Source: Parasponia andersonii (Eukaryota; Streptophyta; Magnoliopsida; Rosales; Cannabaceae). Taken from it: a stretch of 64,000 nucleotides of DNA. The position numbers and the translations under genes are program-made. Shown here piece after piece: positions 12,701 through 24,078 of this stretch (positions within the stretch are counted from its first letter, which is position 1; the number at the start of each line of letters is the position of its first letter). The notes under the pieces were generated by a model that saw only the letters and a list, made by a program, of their open reading frames with translations, made no database searches and was not told the origin of the DNA. Where the stretch lies: assembly GCA_002914805.1 (NCBI GenBank), contig JXTB01000784.1, positions 1-64,000 of the forward strand. The letters are read 5' to 3'.

Positions 12701-12710
12701 AAATTCCCAT
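3785..12710 (-). CDS. MATE efflux family (DETOXIFICATION-like) transporter
   Basis: Multi-antimicrobial extrusion transporter, a membrane exporter of organic cations, flavonoids or other secondary products driven by H+ or Na+. Eight exons with GT..AG borders read on the minus strand: 12710-12513, 5905-5361, 5261-5175, 5073-5017, 4720-4482, 4386-4269, 4142-4056 and 3862-3785 (stop TGA). Phases agree throughout, giving about 469 residues (family about 470-500). Family signatures are [13 protein letters not shown] and [13 protein letters not shown] in exon 1, [15 protein letters not shown] at the start of exon 2, [14 protein letters not shown] in exon 3, [15 protein letters not shown] in exon 4, [11 protein letters not shown] in exon 5, [10 protein letters not shown] in exon 6 and [10 protein letters not shown] in exon 7. 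Exon 6 lacks one base at the GGG at 4316-4318 (complement); adding one restores [16 protein letters not shown]. Without it translation stops early. Intron 1 is 6.6 kb because of a Copia insertion. The start at 12710 is the first Met before the first helix; an upstream exon is possible. Whether it is functional is uncertain. Confidence 0.82.
6891..7097. repeat. Short direct repeat in MATE intron 1, second unit split by Copia
   Basis: The sequence around 6891-6975 ('...acataaacaagctacttag...') recurs, diverged, as 7066-7097 plus 12213-12270 on the other side of the Copia element ('...atacataagacaggccacttag | taccactaaactcatt...'). The intron therefore held a tandem duplication of roughly 90-175 bp before the retrotransposon landed in the second unit. 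Confidence 0.55.
7098..7455 (+). repeat. Copia 5' LTR
   Basis: Begins TGTTAGAAAT and ends ATTTCTAATA, a near-perfect terminal inverted repeat whose expected terminal CA has become TA. It contains a TATA-like box TATAAATA (7313-7320). It is the same length as the 3' copy. Confidence 0.92.
7459..7474 (+). promoter_or_regulatory. Copia primer binding site (tRNA-iMet type)
   Basis: TGATATCAGAGTGAGG lies three bases after the 5' LTR and resembles the plant TGGTATCAGAGC site that pairs with the 3' end of initiator tRNA-Met, with one or two changes. Confidence 0.75.
7844..8680 (+). pseudogene. Copia gag remnant
   Basis: Capsid-like frame starting [20 protein letters not shown] (7847 on), typical of Copia gag. 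It breaks at a stop near 8057 and resumes in other frames, with [19 protein letters not shown] around 8152. The nucleocapsid zinc knuckle [14 protein letters not shown] (CX2CX4HX4C) lies at about 8617-8655 with all ligands present. There are at least three interruptions. Confidence 0.85.
8681..10078 (+). pseudogene. Copia protease and integrase remnant
   Basis: The protease motif expected as WYLDSGASNHM appears near 8770 as WYL followed, after a missing base, by [10 protein letters not shown], so the active site is both frameshifted and has Gly changed to Asp. The GAG-pre-integrase block [13 protein letters not shown] lies near 9165. The integrase core follows as [10 protein letters not shown] (near 9357), [12 protein letters not shown] (near 9551) and [20 protein letters not shown] (9630 on), interrupted by in-frame stops at about 9256 and 9529. 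It is not functional. Confidence 0.88.
10290..11842 (+). pseudogene. Copia reverse transcriptase and RNase H remnant
   Basis: The upstream part ([28 protein letters not shown]) holds several stops. From 10715 one long open frame of 359 codons carries [11 protein letters not shown], the catalytic YVDD in CLYVDDLIF, the connection domain and RNase H blocks ([45 protein letters not shown]). The frame ends early because a 28-bp unit is tandemly duplicated at 11742-11769 and 11770-11797. Skipping the duplicate gives the usual C-terminus [12 protein letters not shown]. Confidence 0.92.
11842..11849 (+). promoter_or_regulatory. Copia polypurine tract
   Basis: AAGGAGGG lies immediately before the 3' LTR, the usual plus-strand priming site. 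Confidence 0.8.
11850..12207 (+). repeat. Copia 3' LTR
   Basis: Begins TGTTGGAAAT and ends ATTTCTAACC, the expected terminal CA having become CC. TATAAATA lies at 12065-12072. It is followed directly by the target duplication CTTAG. Confidence 0.92.
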
Positions 12711-15132
12711 TTCTCTATTCCTAAATAAATATTAGCAAACGTATGATTAGTGCCGAATAAATTTATACTCTCGAAAAAAAAAACTATTGATATCCTGCTG
12801 CTTAGCCGAAAGCAAAACTTCGTAGTAATGATATGTATATATATATATATATGCAAATATTCATCATATGCAAACACTCTAAATCCCATTATTATTATTG
12901 TGATTATTTTAAGTATAACAGAACTCTCATTACTAAAAATAATTATCTGCCACCATTTACAGCCAGATTCTCAATCCACCTAGGGACCTCCTCAAGTTCA
13001 AATCAAAGAACAATTCAGAGATAGACCACTTAGCAATTCCATGAGCTAACACTAAAGTAGAATCCAGGGACGAAGCCACATGGGGCTCAGAGAGGGTAGT
13101 TGCCCCCCTGAGTTTTATTTTTCTCGTAAATAATATGTAAATTTTTCCAAGATTTATTTTTACCTCCTTTAAATTTAGTCTTCTCCGAACTTAAAAAATT
13201 TCAAGTATGTCCTCTCAAAATTTGAGTTATGCCCTCCTATAATTCAGACACAGTTGATTTTTATCCCGCTAAATTAAATTCCTGACTCTCATGACAGATA
13301 AAACCACGTCAGAGTGCACAACCAAACACAACTCATCATCCGTAATAGTTGTAGCAATATACTGTAAGATGTCAACAAACACCAGCCAGCGCTTTAGAGA
13401 CCACAAGGGCATGACAACTTGTGTCTGCAGCATTCTTACATCACAAGAAGGATTATGAGCCACTTTCCTCTGGCTACAGATTTAACCAAAACTAGGGACT
13501 ATACATATCCCTTCAAGCCCGCCATATAAGAAGTCTTAATCTTTTTTGTCAAACTGTAACTTCTAGAAACGCCTCCACTTTTCCTTAGAGCAAGACCTGT
13601 TTTTGTAATTCATCAACACTCTAAATGCTCAAATTTTATCACCATACTACTTGTAATTAATAACCACTTATCCTTGAACACCTTAACAGCTAGCAAGGCT
13701 TTTCCCATAAGACGCTCTGCCAAATGAAACATGCATTGTGGCCCACTTTACTATGCAAAGAATATCAGTTTAAGCAAAGTATCTAGCCAGCCTTAGTACT
13801 TTCGCCAAAAGATGCATTGTGGCCCAATCTTTTTTTTTTTTAAAAAAAATCCCAACCTTTTAATAGTCCTTGAGCATCCGATTTCCAATAACACTAAAGC
13901 AAAAATCAGTCAATTTCCCTCTTAAATAAGAGAAGTAAAAAGGCAATTGACTCTCTCTCTTTCTCTTCCTCCTTTTGTTTATTTATTTATTTATTTATTT
14001 ATTTTGACTAGAAACACATGATTAGCTTTTAAAACTATTTCTTCCAGAGGAAAAAAAAAATTTAAACAAGTCATCAAACCTTAATAAACAAATCCACAAA
14101 AAAAATATATAAAAATATAAAAAAATCACAAAAATCACACCTTGATCGATCACGGTATGAAGATCAGACTTCGCTTCAGCAAAAGCATTGACAGCCAAAA
14201 TTTCTTGGATGGCCGTCTGTGTGACCTATAATGCGAGAACCAACCATGAGAGGAGCGTCTAACTCTAATCTCTGCAATCTGATAAGGGTTTTGCTTTGGA
14301 TGGTTTGTCTTTCGCGCTCATAATGACAGAATCGATCGGCCAATAGGATCCATTGGAACTAGCTGTACACACACTGAGCATTGAATACGACAAACCACAA
14401 TGTGCTTGATACTCATTTCCATTATTGTCTAAACTCTAAAGCATACCATCCAAATTTATGGAAATGTTTTCGGATATCACAGAAGCTTTAGCAAATAGGA
14501 TAGGTACGTACGTAAATTCTTGTTATAGAAAACTATTTGGGATATTTTGCATATTGGATGGACCATTTTAAAAGTGCCATTTGACTTTTTTTTTTTAAAT
14601 GTTATTTTTTTATAAGCCTATTTGTAATCCTTAAAAAAAAAACGAAAACAAAAACAAAAAAAAATATTTGTAATAATTAATTAATGAAAGTGCTAATAGT
14701 TAGTTTAATGAAAAAGTAGTATTTTTGCAATCCTACGTACCTAATTAACAAAGACATGGCGCTGTAGAAAGTGACAAAATTTTGAGCTTTTTGACACGCT
14801 TCCGAGTATCCAATTTCGGAAAACTTCCGCTCCTAAAGCTACCACAATATAAAGAACAAATAAAGGAAAAGAAGAAAGGAGTAAATCCTTTCTTATCGAG
14901 CTTAAAATTGCGATTCAGTAAAAATCTCGGTTAAGCTCAATTTGTGTAATTGAGCTTCCACGATTGGGTCGGTCGAGATGATTGAACTTTGGCATTTTGG
15001 ATTTTTTTCATGCCATGTCAGCAAACAAAACATCCAAAAAATTTAAAAAGAAAAATATGAAAAGGAGGAGTTTATTTTGCAAAAGAGGGTTGAGGGAAGA
15101 TTATATTGACTAATTAGTTTTGGAAAAGGAAG
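12711..15132. other. Region upstream of the MATE gene; no gene seen
   Basis: Probably contains the MATE promoter and 5' UTR (minus strand). I see a TA dinucleotide run (about 12836-12852), T-rich tracts, a (TTTA)n run near 13977-14004 and a block near 13060-13260 ('cagggacgaagccac ... ttgcccccctgag') that looks like common plant repeat sequence. No coding frame is supported. Confidence 0.4.
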
Positions 15133-15933
15133 TAGAAAGGTTCCATGCCATGTGATTGATCTGAATCAATATTCATAAGACATCTAAGTCTAAATCTTCA
15201 TCAAAGGACCCACTTTCTGTTTTGGGAAGTATTTAGTTTGTCTCTTTCCTCAAAGCAACTAAATTATTGAGGCTAGTTATGAATGCAATGGTCCTACAGT
15301 CGAACCGCACCAAAGCTTTAGGAAATGATAAAGACACTCTAAAGTTGTTTTTACATTTTTTATTTTATAGGACACTCATGCATCTCACTACTACTTACTG
15401 CCCTCTCCACTCGGTAATATAAAAGTCAATACTGAGAGGATATCAAAACTCAGTGGAAGAGAGAGCGAGAAAACATAAATGAGAGAGCAAAATAGAGAGA
15501 GAAAGGGTGGTTGATCCAAGCTCCACAAGAAGTTGAAGAAGCTGATCGAAGAAAGTTTTTTTTAATGAGAAGGTACTTCTTCTTCTCCTTTCAATTTTAC
15601 TTTCTTTTATTGATCATCTTCTGTTTATGGCTCAGCTGTATTTTCAAACTAACGGGAAGTTGTGCACATATAATACTACTGTCGCAGCAAGTTGGGACGT
15701 GCCATAGCACTAGATCTGGTCCTTTGTGGACATATATAATACCATTACTCGTAGCAAGTTGGGACGTACCATAGCTCAAGATCTGGTCTTTAGTTGTGCA
15801 ACTTCACTAGAATCGAAACTAAAACCTCATTTTAGGGTAATTTGATTTTGATTTTGGTTTGGAAGGTTCGAAGATGTTTCTTTAGGGTTATGAAGACTTG
15901 GGCTTTTTGGGCATTGCCTTTCTCTCTTGCTCG

Positions 15934-15965
<32 letters not shown>

Positions 15966-17224
15966 GATTTTTCTTCATTTTTTCATTTCATTCGGAGACC
16001 TCTTTTTCTTTTTTTTTTTTTTTTAAAGATTTTGTCATCAATTTATCATGTCATTCGGAGACTTTTTTTTAAAAAAAAAAAATGTCATCAATTTATCTTG
16101 CCATTCGGAGACCCTTTTACTTGAAAAGCCCATATTTTTTCATGCATCGATTTTGTTGGTGGAGATTTATGTACATGGTAATTGATTTCAGTGCGCCATC
16201 AGACCAAAATTAAGCTAACGTTTTTCTTTATTTTTTTTTTTTCATTTTTCCTTTTTCAGGTTTAGATCTTAATAGAAAATCCTATCTAAACTAAAATTTG
16301 ATATCAGCCGTATGATGGAGCCATACTAGTAGGACACACCCCAGACTTCCCCTCGACTATATCAAACGAATATAAATTACCAAAAGAAAGAGGACATAAA
16401 GTACGAAAGAGGATTTTAAATCAAAGTGTTGAGTGAAAAAAAAAAAGAGAGAGAACTCTTAGCAAGAAAGATCTTTAAATGATGTATATTTGTACTGTTC
16501 TGATGATGCTATGTCTTTTCTACTATTCCAAGAAAATAGATGCCGCTTAGTTTTATACATGCGTATTATCTCTATGCCCAATTTCTATAATATACATATA
16601 ATAATAAATGAATTAAGATTTTAAGTTTTTGATCTAATTCCGTATGTCTAAACTAAAATACGTTGGGCTTGATTCTCTTCTAAAACTCAAAAAATACTCT
16701 ATTCTTTTATCTCCTATTTTTTTTTTTTGAAATTCCATATACATTTCTTCACCGAAATATATATTATAGCTATGCATATATATATATATATATAGGATGA
16801 TTATCTAGTAAGTAAGTATTTTTTTTTAACTCATATGTAGATTTTTTTTTTTAAGTCGTTGGATCAATTATAACGAATTTGATTGGTTAGAAAAAAATAA
16901 TAATAACAATATATACATATTACTTAATGCTTTTTCTCTCTTTATATTTTACCAACATGCATGATGAATTTTAATTAGTTAAAATAATACCTATAATAAA
17001 AAAAACTACCTACTGGAGTATGGTGCCTACATATATATATATCCCAAATTTTGTATCAAATATTTAAAACTAACATACGTGACATGTGAGTTGTCATCTT
17101 TTAATTAGTGAATATGATTAATTTATTTGTAATAAGTTAGAATACATCAATTGAATAATGTCAAATCATATGTCACATGTGTTGATATTAAAAATTTGGT
17201 AACAATTTTCGTACACCTAGGATC

Positions 17225-17256
<32 letters not shown>

Positions 17257-17381
17257 TTAACCTAACATAAAAGAAAACCGCACCATTTATAGCTCAATCT
17301 TCGATTTTTCGGACTAGATATTCTTTCAACATGATGACTCAATTCTCTCAATGCAGCTGCGTCCTCTCATCTTTAGATAAG
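15133..17381 (+). repeat. Duplicated upstream block, copy A
   Basis: Much of this stretch is paralogous to 31069-32470: both start TTCCATGCCATG(T/C)GATTGATC, share the 'ggaacttgtgcac...gggacgtgccata' segment, the 'catgcatcgattttgtt' segment and the run-up to the P-loop exon. Copy A carries a private 68-bp tandem duplication at about 15662-15797. Long T tracts (15940-15965 and others) are low complexity. It may be the promoter or leader of an NLR gene, but that is an inference from what follows it. Confidence 0.65.
17229..17257. repeat. (TA)n microsatellite
   Basis: Perfect TA dinucleotide run of about 14 units. Confidence 0.8.
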
Positions 17382-18439
17382 ATGAAGAAGGTGCTAAGAG
17401 ATCCTAATTTTAGGATGATCGGAAAGTAGGGAATGGGTGGTGTTGGGAAAAAGAGACAACTCAGAGACATTGCGCATGTTGTAAGTGACTTATTGCAAGT
17501 ACTAAATTAGGTTCCTCTTGCGTAGTTTATGCGATTAATTAGTGATGAAAATGTTGATGAGTAAGTAAACATAATTTTTTCGTTTTTCACAAAGTAATGT
17601 ATTGATTACTCATTCCATAGTAAAATCTGCTTCTTACAATACTCTCAAATGCAATATCTGCCAATTTTTTTTTTACTATTTTTGGCAGTTATATATCATG
17701 AGATCTACGCGGTAGTTTGTTTAATATATAGATGGGCTGGTTTTTTGGCAAACAAAATGTTACTCTCTTTAAAAATCATTATACTTTTCCATTACGTCCC
17801 TGGTTATGTCAATAAAATTGGGTTTCTATTCAGTGTCACTCTCCCTTCCTCTTTTATCTTCTCAACAAATAAAATTGCTCTCCCTTCCTCTTTATCTTCT
17901 CAACAAATAAATTTTTAAACATTTAATTTCGTATCTTCAAAATTATTATTGTGGAAAGCTAAAAACACAAACAAAAAATAAAAATAAAAAAATCATTAAT
18001 TTCAGAGGCTATGTTAGTGATGATATATAGAAGCAAAGCAATTTTCATAGGCAAAACAGAAGTCTTAGATTACTCATCCATGTGGTAAGTAGATAACTTT
18101 ACATAATTTATTGTGAAAATTTAGTCATTGAGGTTTTTTTTTTTTTTTTTCCGTGATTCTGATATGATAATGTAGGCATCTTGCCATAGAGACACCACAG
18201 GAGATTGTGCTCGGCTTTTTTGGTAAGTCACAAAGTCAATTGATGATTGTAACATTTCTTTTGCACTTGTAATACTATTAGTGACCATAGGCCACCTGTC
18301 TTTTCATTTATTCTTCATTTGGTAGATGCAAACATAAAACTTGGCCTTCGAATTTGGATTAATCTAATTGTAGTTCCAATTCCATAAGAACATGGAAGAT
18401 TAATTGAGTCTGCAATTCAAAGAGCCCTTAAAGAGGCTA
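17382..18439 (+). pseudogene. Chimeric NLR P-loop / PsuG pseudogene, copy A, 5' part
   Basis: The frame from 17382 reads LRDPNFRMIGK, a stop (17427-17429), then GMGGVGKKRQLRDIAHV. The first part matches the NB-ARC P-loop region of plant NLR immune receptors (usual form RDPxxxMIGVxGMGGVGKTT). RDIAHV and the following splice donor (17481) are the end of PsuG exon 4. Exons 5-8 are deleted: after about 17640 the sequence matches intron 8 of the intact gene at 42962-46975. Exon 9 (18176-18222) and exon 10 (18326-18439) follow, exon 10 containing CCA TAA, a premature stop. The gene is then cut by a Gypsy-type element and resumes at 26674. The family link to PsuG is strong; the NLR link rests on a short but characteristic motif. 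Confidence 0.72.
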
Positions 18440-21084
18440 AGTAAAATCTGATAAGATTTATGGACAAATTGGACATTTTAAGAGTAATGACAAAGTTGTA
18501 AATATTGAATTTTCGATTAAAATAATAACATATTTGGAATATTATAATATTTTGCAATAGTACCCAGTTTTTTCTTAAAACTCTTCAGAAGTTCAAATTT
18601 CCAACAAATAGAGGCTTGAGGGAGAGAGAAAAAGAGAGAAAACGCAAGATCTGCCGCTGCCTATAGCTGCCGCACCGCCGCCCGCCTCGGCCGATTAACA
18701 TGCGTCGAAGGGCTTTCAAAGATGAATCCAACGCCACCTGTCCCGCCTCGTTTCGATGTCGGACGAAGCCGTAGCGGTCCCACAAAAATTCCACCTCCAG
18801 CGAGGTTTTCCAGCCACCGAAGCGCCGTTCGACCTCCGTTTTCGATACCTCTGGCAAGTAAAGCTCCATCTCGCCATCCCCGATCAACTCTAAATGGTTT
18901 CACATTAAAATTCATCTCCGGTACATTTTTATCACTTTTACCATTTTTATAAACTAAGTAAAAAAAAATGATATTTTCATATTATTTTACCTGAGGTAAA
19001 TATATGAAATGAAAGATGATTAAAAATTATGAATAATTACGGTTGGTAAAATTTAAAATGATATCCAAAAATGTGTTAATTTTCTAATTGAAAAATGGTA
19101 TTTTTCTAAGTTAGAATAAAAAGTGATATTTTTATAAAATTGAATAGTATTGAAATAGAGTCTGTTACAATGCAGATTTGGGCCTTGGGCTGAGATTAGA
19201 AAATTTTTACTTTTCAAAATATAATTGGCAAAATGACATTTTTAACAAATAGTTATTGAAGTTGATATTATTTTTTAAATATTTTTGAAAATGATATTTT
19301 TTTAATAATTATGTTATTGATATTTTCTGAAATATTTCAGCCAAGTGACAATCTTGTAAATAATCAGCAAAGATGATTTTTTTCTAAATACTTTGAAAAA
19401 ATTGGACGATTGTCGAATTAATTTCAAAAAAAAAAATATTTTTGTAATTCTCGGATTTTTTTGCGTAATTTATGCTAGGGACTTCGAAACTGAGTTCTGA
19501 TTTCGAATTTAGACTCAGTGAGGTCGAGACTTAAATTTGATATAAAATACCATTATGTTTCGTTATTGAACGAAAATTAGAATTTCGTGGCACAAATTGC
19601 ACCGTTTTTTCATGCCACAGACCGGTCCTGCATCGAAACTCATTTTTTAGAAAGTATATATCTAACCCAACGTTTTTGGGTATTCTAAATTCAGTGGTGA
19701 TATCTGTTTCTCCATTTGAGCCTCCGGTGGAAAAGTCACTTTTTCAAGTGGACTTACCGGGATCTCTAAAGTGTCGTTTGAACAACCGAATGACCAACGG
19801 GACTTTCTTCGAGCGTCGTTAGCTTAGTATTGCTACCATATCGAGGTAGGGGTTCAATTACCTGATTTTATATCTGTTTGATTTATAATTGTATTAAAAC
19901 TTATTTATGAAAAATCGTAATCTCATGAAAAATCGTAATCTCACGATGGTTTGACAAATCGTTAAAAATTATTGGATTATACTGGGATTGGACTGTGTGA
20001 ATTATTATATATATATATATATATATTTACATACTAGTTTTTGGGATAAAATAGCAGTGTACTGCTCATGTTACAGTAAATCTCAGAATAATGCCAAATT
20101 GAATTTTTTAAGCATGATTTGATTCATAGATGCATAGTTATTGTGAACGGTTACATATTATACATACGATAGGATCATATACTTGAGTTCTATTATTGCA
20201 TCGTGTTAGTTTAGATCGCTGGCAAGTTGCTGCAGCGCCAGGTGAAAGACCTAGGACTCTGTGCAGGTTTTTAGTTGATACACCTACGAGTAGTGTCAGG
20301 ATGCTGAGTACCTCAACTACAGAGGTATTACAGGGCCATGATGGGAGGATGAGAGCTCACTCATATACTTAGTTGATTATGATATATACAAACATGTGTT
20401 TCTGGTTTTGGTTTTGAATATGTGATTATTCTATATACCAATTGTTTTATATATCTAGTTTTTAAATGGATTTTCGAGAAGGTATTAACCATGCAAGTTG
20501 ATAAAATTGCATCCATTCAAAAAGGTAATTGAATTTCCACTGAGCATGTGAATGCTCACCTTCCTACTTCTCCCACTTTCAGATGTTTGTCTAATTGAGG
20601 TAGTTGTCTTGATGGATAGACAAGCTATGCAGCTTGTGTATACTATTCTACTCCTAATCCCTGGTAGGTATTCGTACTCTGTTATCTTTATTTCCTTGTT
20701 CAGTTATTTAGTCAAGATTAGTAAGTAGATGTACGAGGATGATTTTGTTGTTAGATTGAGTATTTGAAACAACAAATGATTTTATGCAGTACATTTTAGA
20801 CATTGAACTAAATATTTCAGTTAAACTCAATTTATCCAAGTTTATAATTTCTCAAAAAGTTTTAAAAGAGATAGTTGGAAATTTTCTTAAACTTTGATGA
20901 GTATTTCTCTTATATAAAATTAAAACTAGTAAGAGTTTTAATGATTATGGAATTTATAATGATTTAAGGATCAAAACGAAATTATCTAATACATGATTTA
21001 TCTTAAATTTTGTAAAATTAATATTTTATTATATTTTCACTTAAAATTACTAAAAATCACGACTTTAGATTTTCAATCGTGATA
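18440..21084 (+). repeat. 5' LTR of the 8.2-kb element
   Basis: Starts AGTAAAATCTG (expected TGTAAAATC) and ends CAATCGTGATA (expected GGTCGTGACA). It aligns along its whole length with 24079-26668, with scattered substitutions and indels. A GC-rich module occupies about 18650-18890. Confidence 0.88.
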
Positions 21085-24078
21085 GAAATAGTATCAAAGC
21101 TGCAGGCTTCAGATCCATCTGGAATCTTGCCTGTGAGATTTTATTATTAAAAAAATGATTTTAGAAAGTATTTGACAAATATCTCATATATCACTTAGAA
21201 ATTAGCTAAAAATGTTGTCTTTACTCTGATTCGTCTTGAATATTTTCTTCATCTTCGTAGAGTGAAGCTCTAGTATCCTTAGGATAATTATATCCCAGAA
21301 ATTCTAGTCTTAGAGGTGTGGGGACTAACACAAGACTAGTGAATTCTACCCCTATCGAAATTCTTTGATTCAAATGGACATTCATTCTTGTACTTTTATG
21401 TCTATTATGGTGACAGAACCTCGTAACTTCTGAGATAGCAATTCGATATCTCGTATCTTGATTGTTGTAGATTGACTTCATTTGTATGTATGAGATTATG
21501 ATATTAATCCTTTGATTTTGGTATACATTTAATTACTCGGTTTGAGTAAATAGTGATAGTTCTTATGTTAGAAGGTTTAAATTAATGATACTTTTTGCAT
21601 AATATATTGCTTGTAAAATAACAAATTGGTATAATATTGAGTGTGGTATAGTACTAAATCCACCAAGATTGGCATGACATTGATTGTGCACCTGTAGAAT
21701 AAATGATTTAATTTCATTGAGATTCTTTGGTTATTTGGTTTTGTTTAAAATATATTATGATTACATTTTTTTGTAAGTTATTTACTTGTGATAAATTATT
21801 TTGCCAACTTGGTAGTTATATGCTTGGTTCATTTGTCTTTCTAAGGTAAAAATTTTAGAATTGAAAAAAAAAATTCACGATTAATGGATTAAGAAAATTT
21901 TCGCCGAATGAAAAGTTGATTTGTGCACCTAGATATGATTTTCGTCCAGACTTATATTTTCTCTTTGTATATATATTGGTCTTGAAACTCTTGGGTAAGA
22001 AATAATTTGGATATTGGTAATTTAATCAAATTTAGAACTCTCTTACATGGTTTTGGTGACTTTTTAAAATCTTCAAATTGATTTGCATGATTTAAAATGC
22101 AGTACGATATTATGTTTAATGTATTACATGTCCTTATTTCCAAAAGAACTACGGATATATAAAAAGTATTGGTTAAGGCAAAAGTAGTTCATTTTTTCAA
22201 AGGATTATTTGAAATTAGATTGTGCAAGACTACACTCTTGTAAAGTTGAACCTTTGTAGGTATAAAATTTAGCTATGATACTGAATTTTCCTATATTTGA
22301 TAGTGGTAGCCGAAAAATTCTTTAGACCAAGAAAATTTTTATAAACTTAAAGTTTTAAGTATCTTTTTAGATTTGAATGTGGTTGATATTTTTGGTACTT
22401 GACTTATAAGCTGAAATGTATTTTCACATGTTTATTTACCTAGAGTTAAATAAGGAATGTTTATCAAAAATTATGCGATATCTTGATAAACAAGTTTGAT
22501 TTCTTAGAAATTTTTTTTATATGAATTAATTTGGCATAAGTATAAATTTTTGGAAAAAAAATGTACTTTGAATTTCTTGGATATATTGGAAATATTTGGA
22601 AAATTTTAGGAAAGTTTTAGGATTTTAAGAAATCATGTTAACTCTGATTAAAAGAGAATTGACAAAGTCTATTATGAGTGAAAATTTTGATTGAAGTTAT
22701 TAATATTGAGTTGAGTTGGTGGCTCATTATTTGATTTGCATTGAACTCACACATCATTGAGATAGCATAAATGATGACATTTAAAAAAAAATCGTTTATT
22801 CATGGGTCTGTATAGAGAGTTGTTAAACTCTTCCTAGTATATTTTCAAAATGAATACTTGGAGTTCAAATTTGGTTTACCTCTGGCCAAGGTAAGACCTT
22901 GTTGTGAACTAGTGTAGTATTATTTTATGCCCTTGATTTTTGTATTGCACGTTTTCAAAAATATCTTCAAATTATTTTCGACTTAAAAATGAAATGAGAT
23001 TTAATAGAGACAGACATTGCCGCAGAAACGATCTATTCTAGTAAAACCTTATTTCTGAGGCGTTATGGTATTGTTAATTATGTATATTGAATATCGAGTC
23101 ATTTCTATATGACCCCACCTTAAATCAAAGACTAATAAAGTCTTTGGAGGTGATTGATATTTTAGAATTATTATTATAATTCAGTATTTTATAGAAGACT
23201 TATAGAGTCTTAGATATAAACATGGTATAAGTTACCGTATTATATTACCATGAGTAAAAAAAAAAAATACTTGGGAAATCTTTGTGCTATATATATAATA
23301 TTTATACTTGTATTTTCTATACTTGGATTATTATTTTTGCTATGAACTCTTCTGTTGGAGATTTTTATTCTGTCGTGATTCTAATCTTGTCCTTAACTAG
23401 AGATGTTGAGTGTGGAATGTTATTTTCTCACCAATTTTAAGGAATGGTAGATATCTTATGTTGTCATATTCTTATTATAGTTTTTAACCTTTGGAATTAT
23501 CTATCTCGTGTGGTATAACATAGGGATATTTATTTCCATTTGGAATCTTGTTAGAGTCTTTAAAATCAGTGGTTATTTAAGACCGGGTTCTAAATACATA
23601 CAAATGAGTTTATACCGGTGTGATATTGATCTAGTATGATAAGAGAGATGGTATCGTATATATTCGACATTTGGTCTGCTACTCTAGTTTGGTACCTAAA
23701 ATCGGTACTCAGGTTGTAAGAGTCTTGCATTATTAACTCTCGGTCTTGATTATCGTTACCACTTCTATTTTGTGTACCAATTTAAGGAAATTAATCTCAT
23801 TTCCTTGTGTTGATGTCCCTGTATCTATTGATGGGCCACCTTATGATTCCATATGACTTTGTATACCTTATGCCTTATGTGGTATCGAGAATTCATCAGG
23901 ATTCCAACACCCAGTGGAGGGCGTATATTTCACACTCCTTGTATAATAAGTGTTTGATTCGATCCTTCTATACCCTATCTTTGATGGTTTACTATCCTCA
24001 TAACCGTATGTCCTTATTATCTCTCTCGTTCTCCATGTATTCGAATTTCGGAACGAAATTCTTTTAAGGAAGGGAGAA
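21085..24078 (+). other. Interior of the 8.2-kb element, no intact genes
   Basis: AT-rich and full of stops in all frames. Apart from the primer site at its start and the polypurine tract at its end I recognise no protein domain, so either the coding region decayed beyond recognition or the element was non-autonomous. Confidence 0.6.

Noticed and set aside
12529..12735. Plus-strand open frame across MATE exon 1
   Set aside because: Antisense shadow of exon 1, which has a matching family motif and a splice donor on the minus strand.
13056..13260. Block with 'ttgcccccctgag' resembling a common plant dispersed repeat
   Set aside because: No boundaries, duplication or coding signal could be identified from sequence alone.
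15927..16124. Phe-rich open frame
   Set aside because: Translation of poly-T tracts; no codon or domain evidence.
18585..18952. Overlapping open frames on both strands, with relatives at 24210-24535
   Set aside because: GC-rich module of the two LTRs of the 8.2-kb element; frames differ between the LTR pair.
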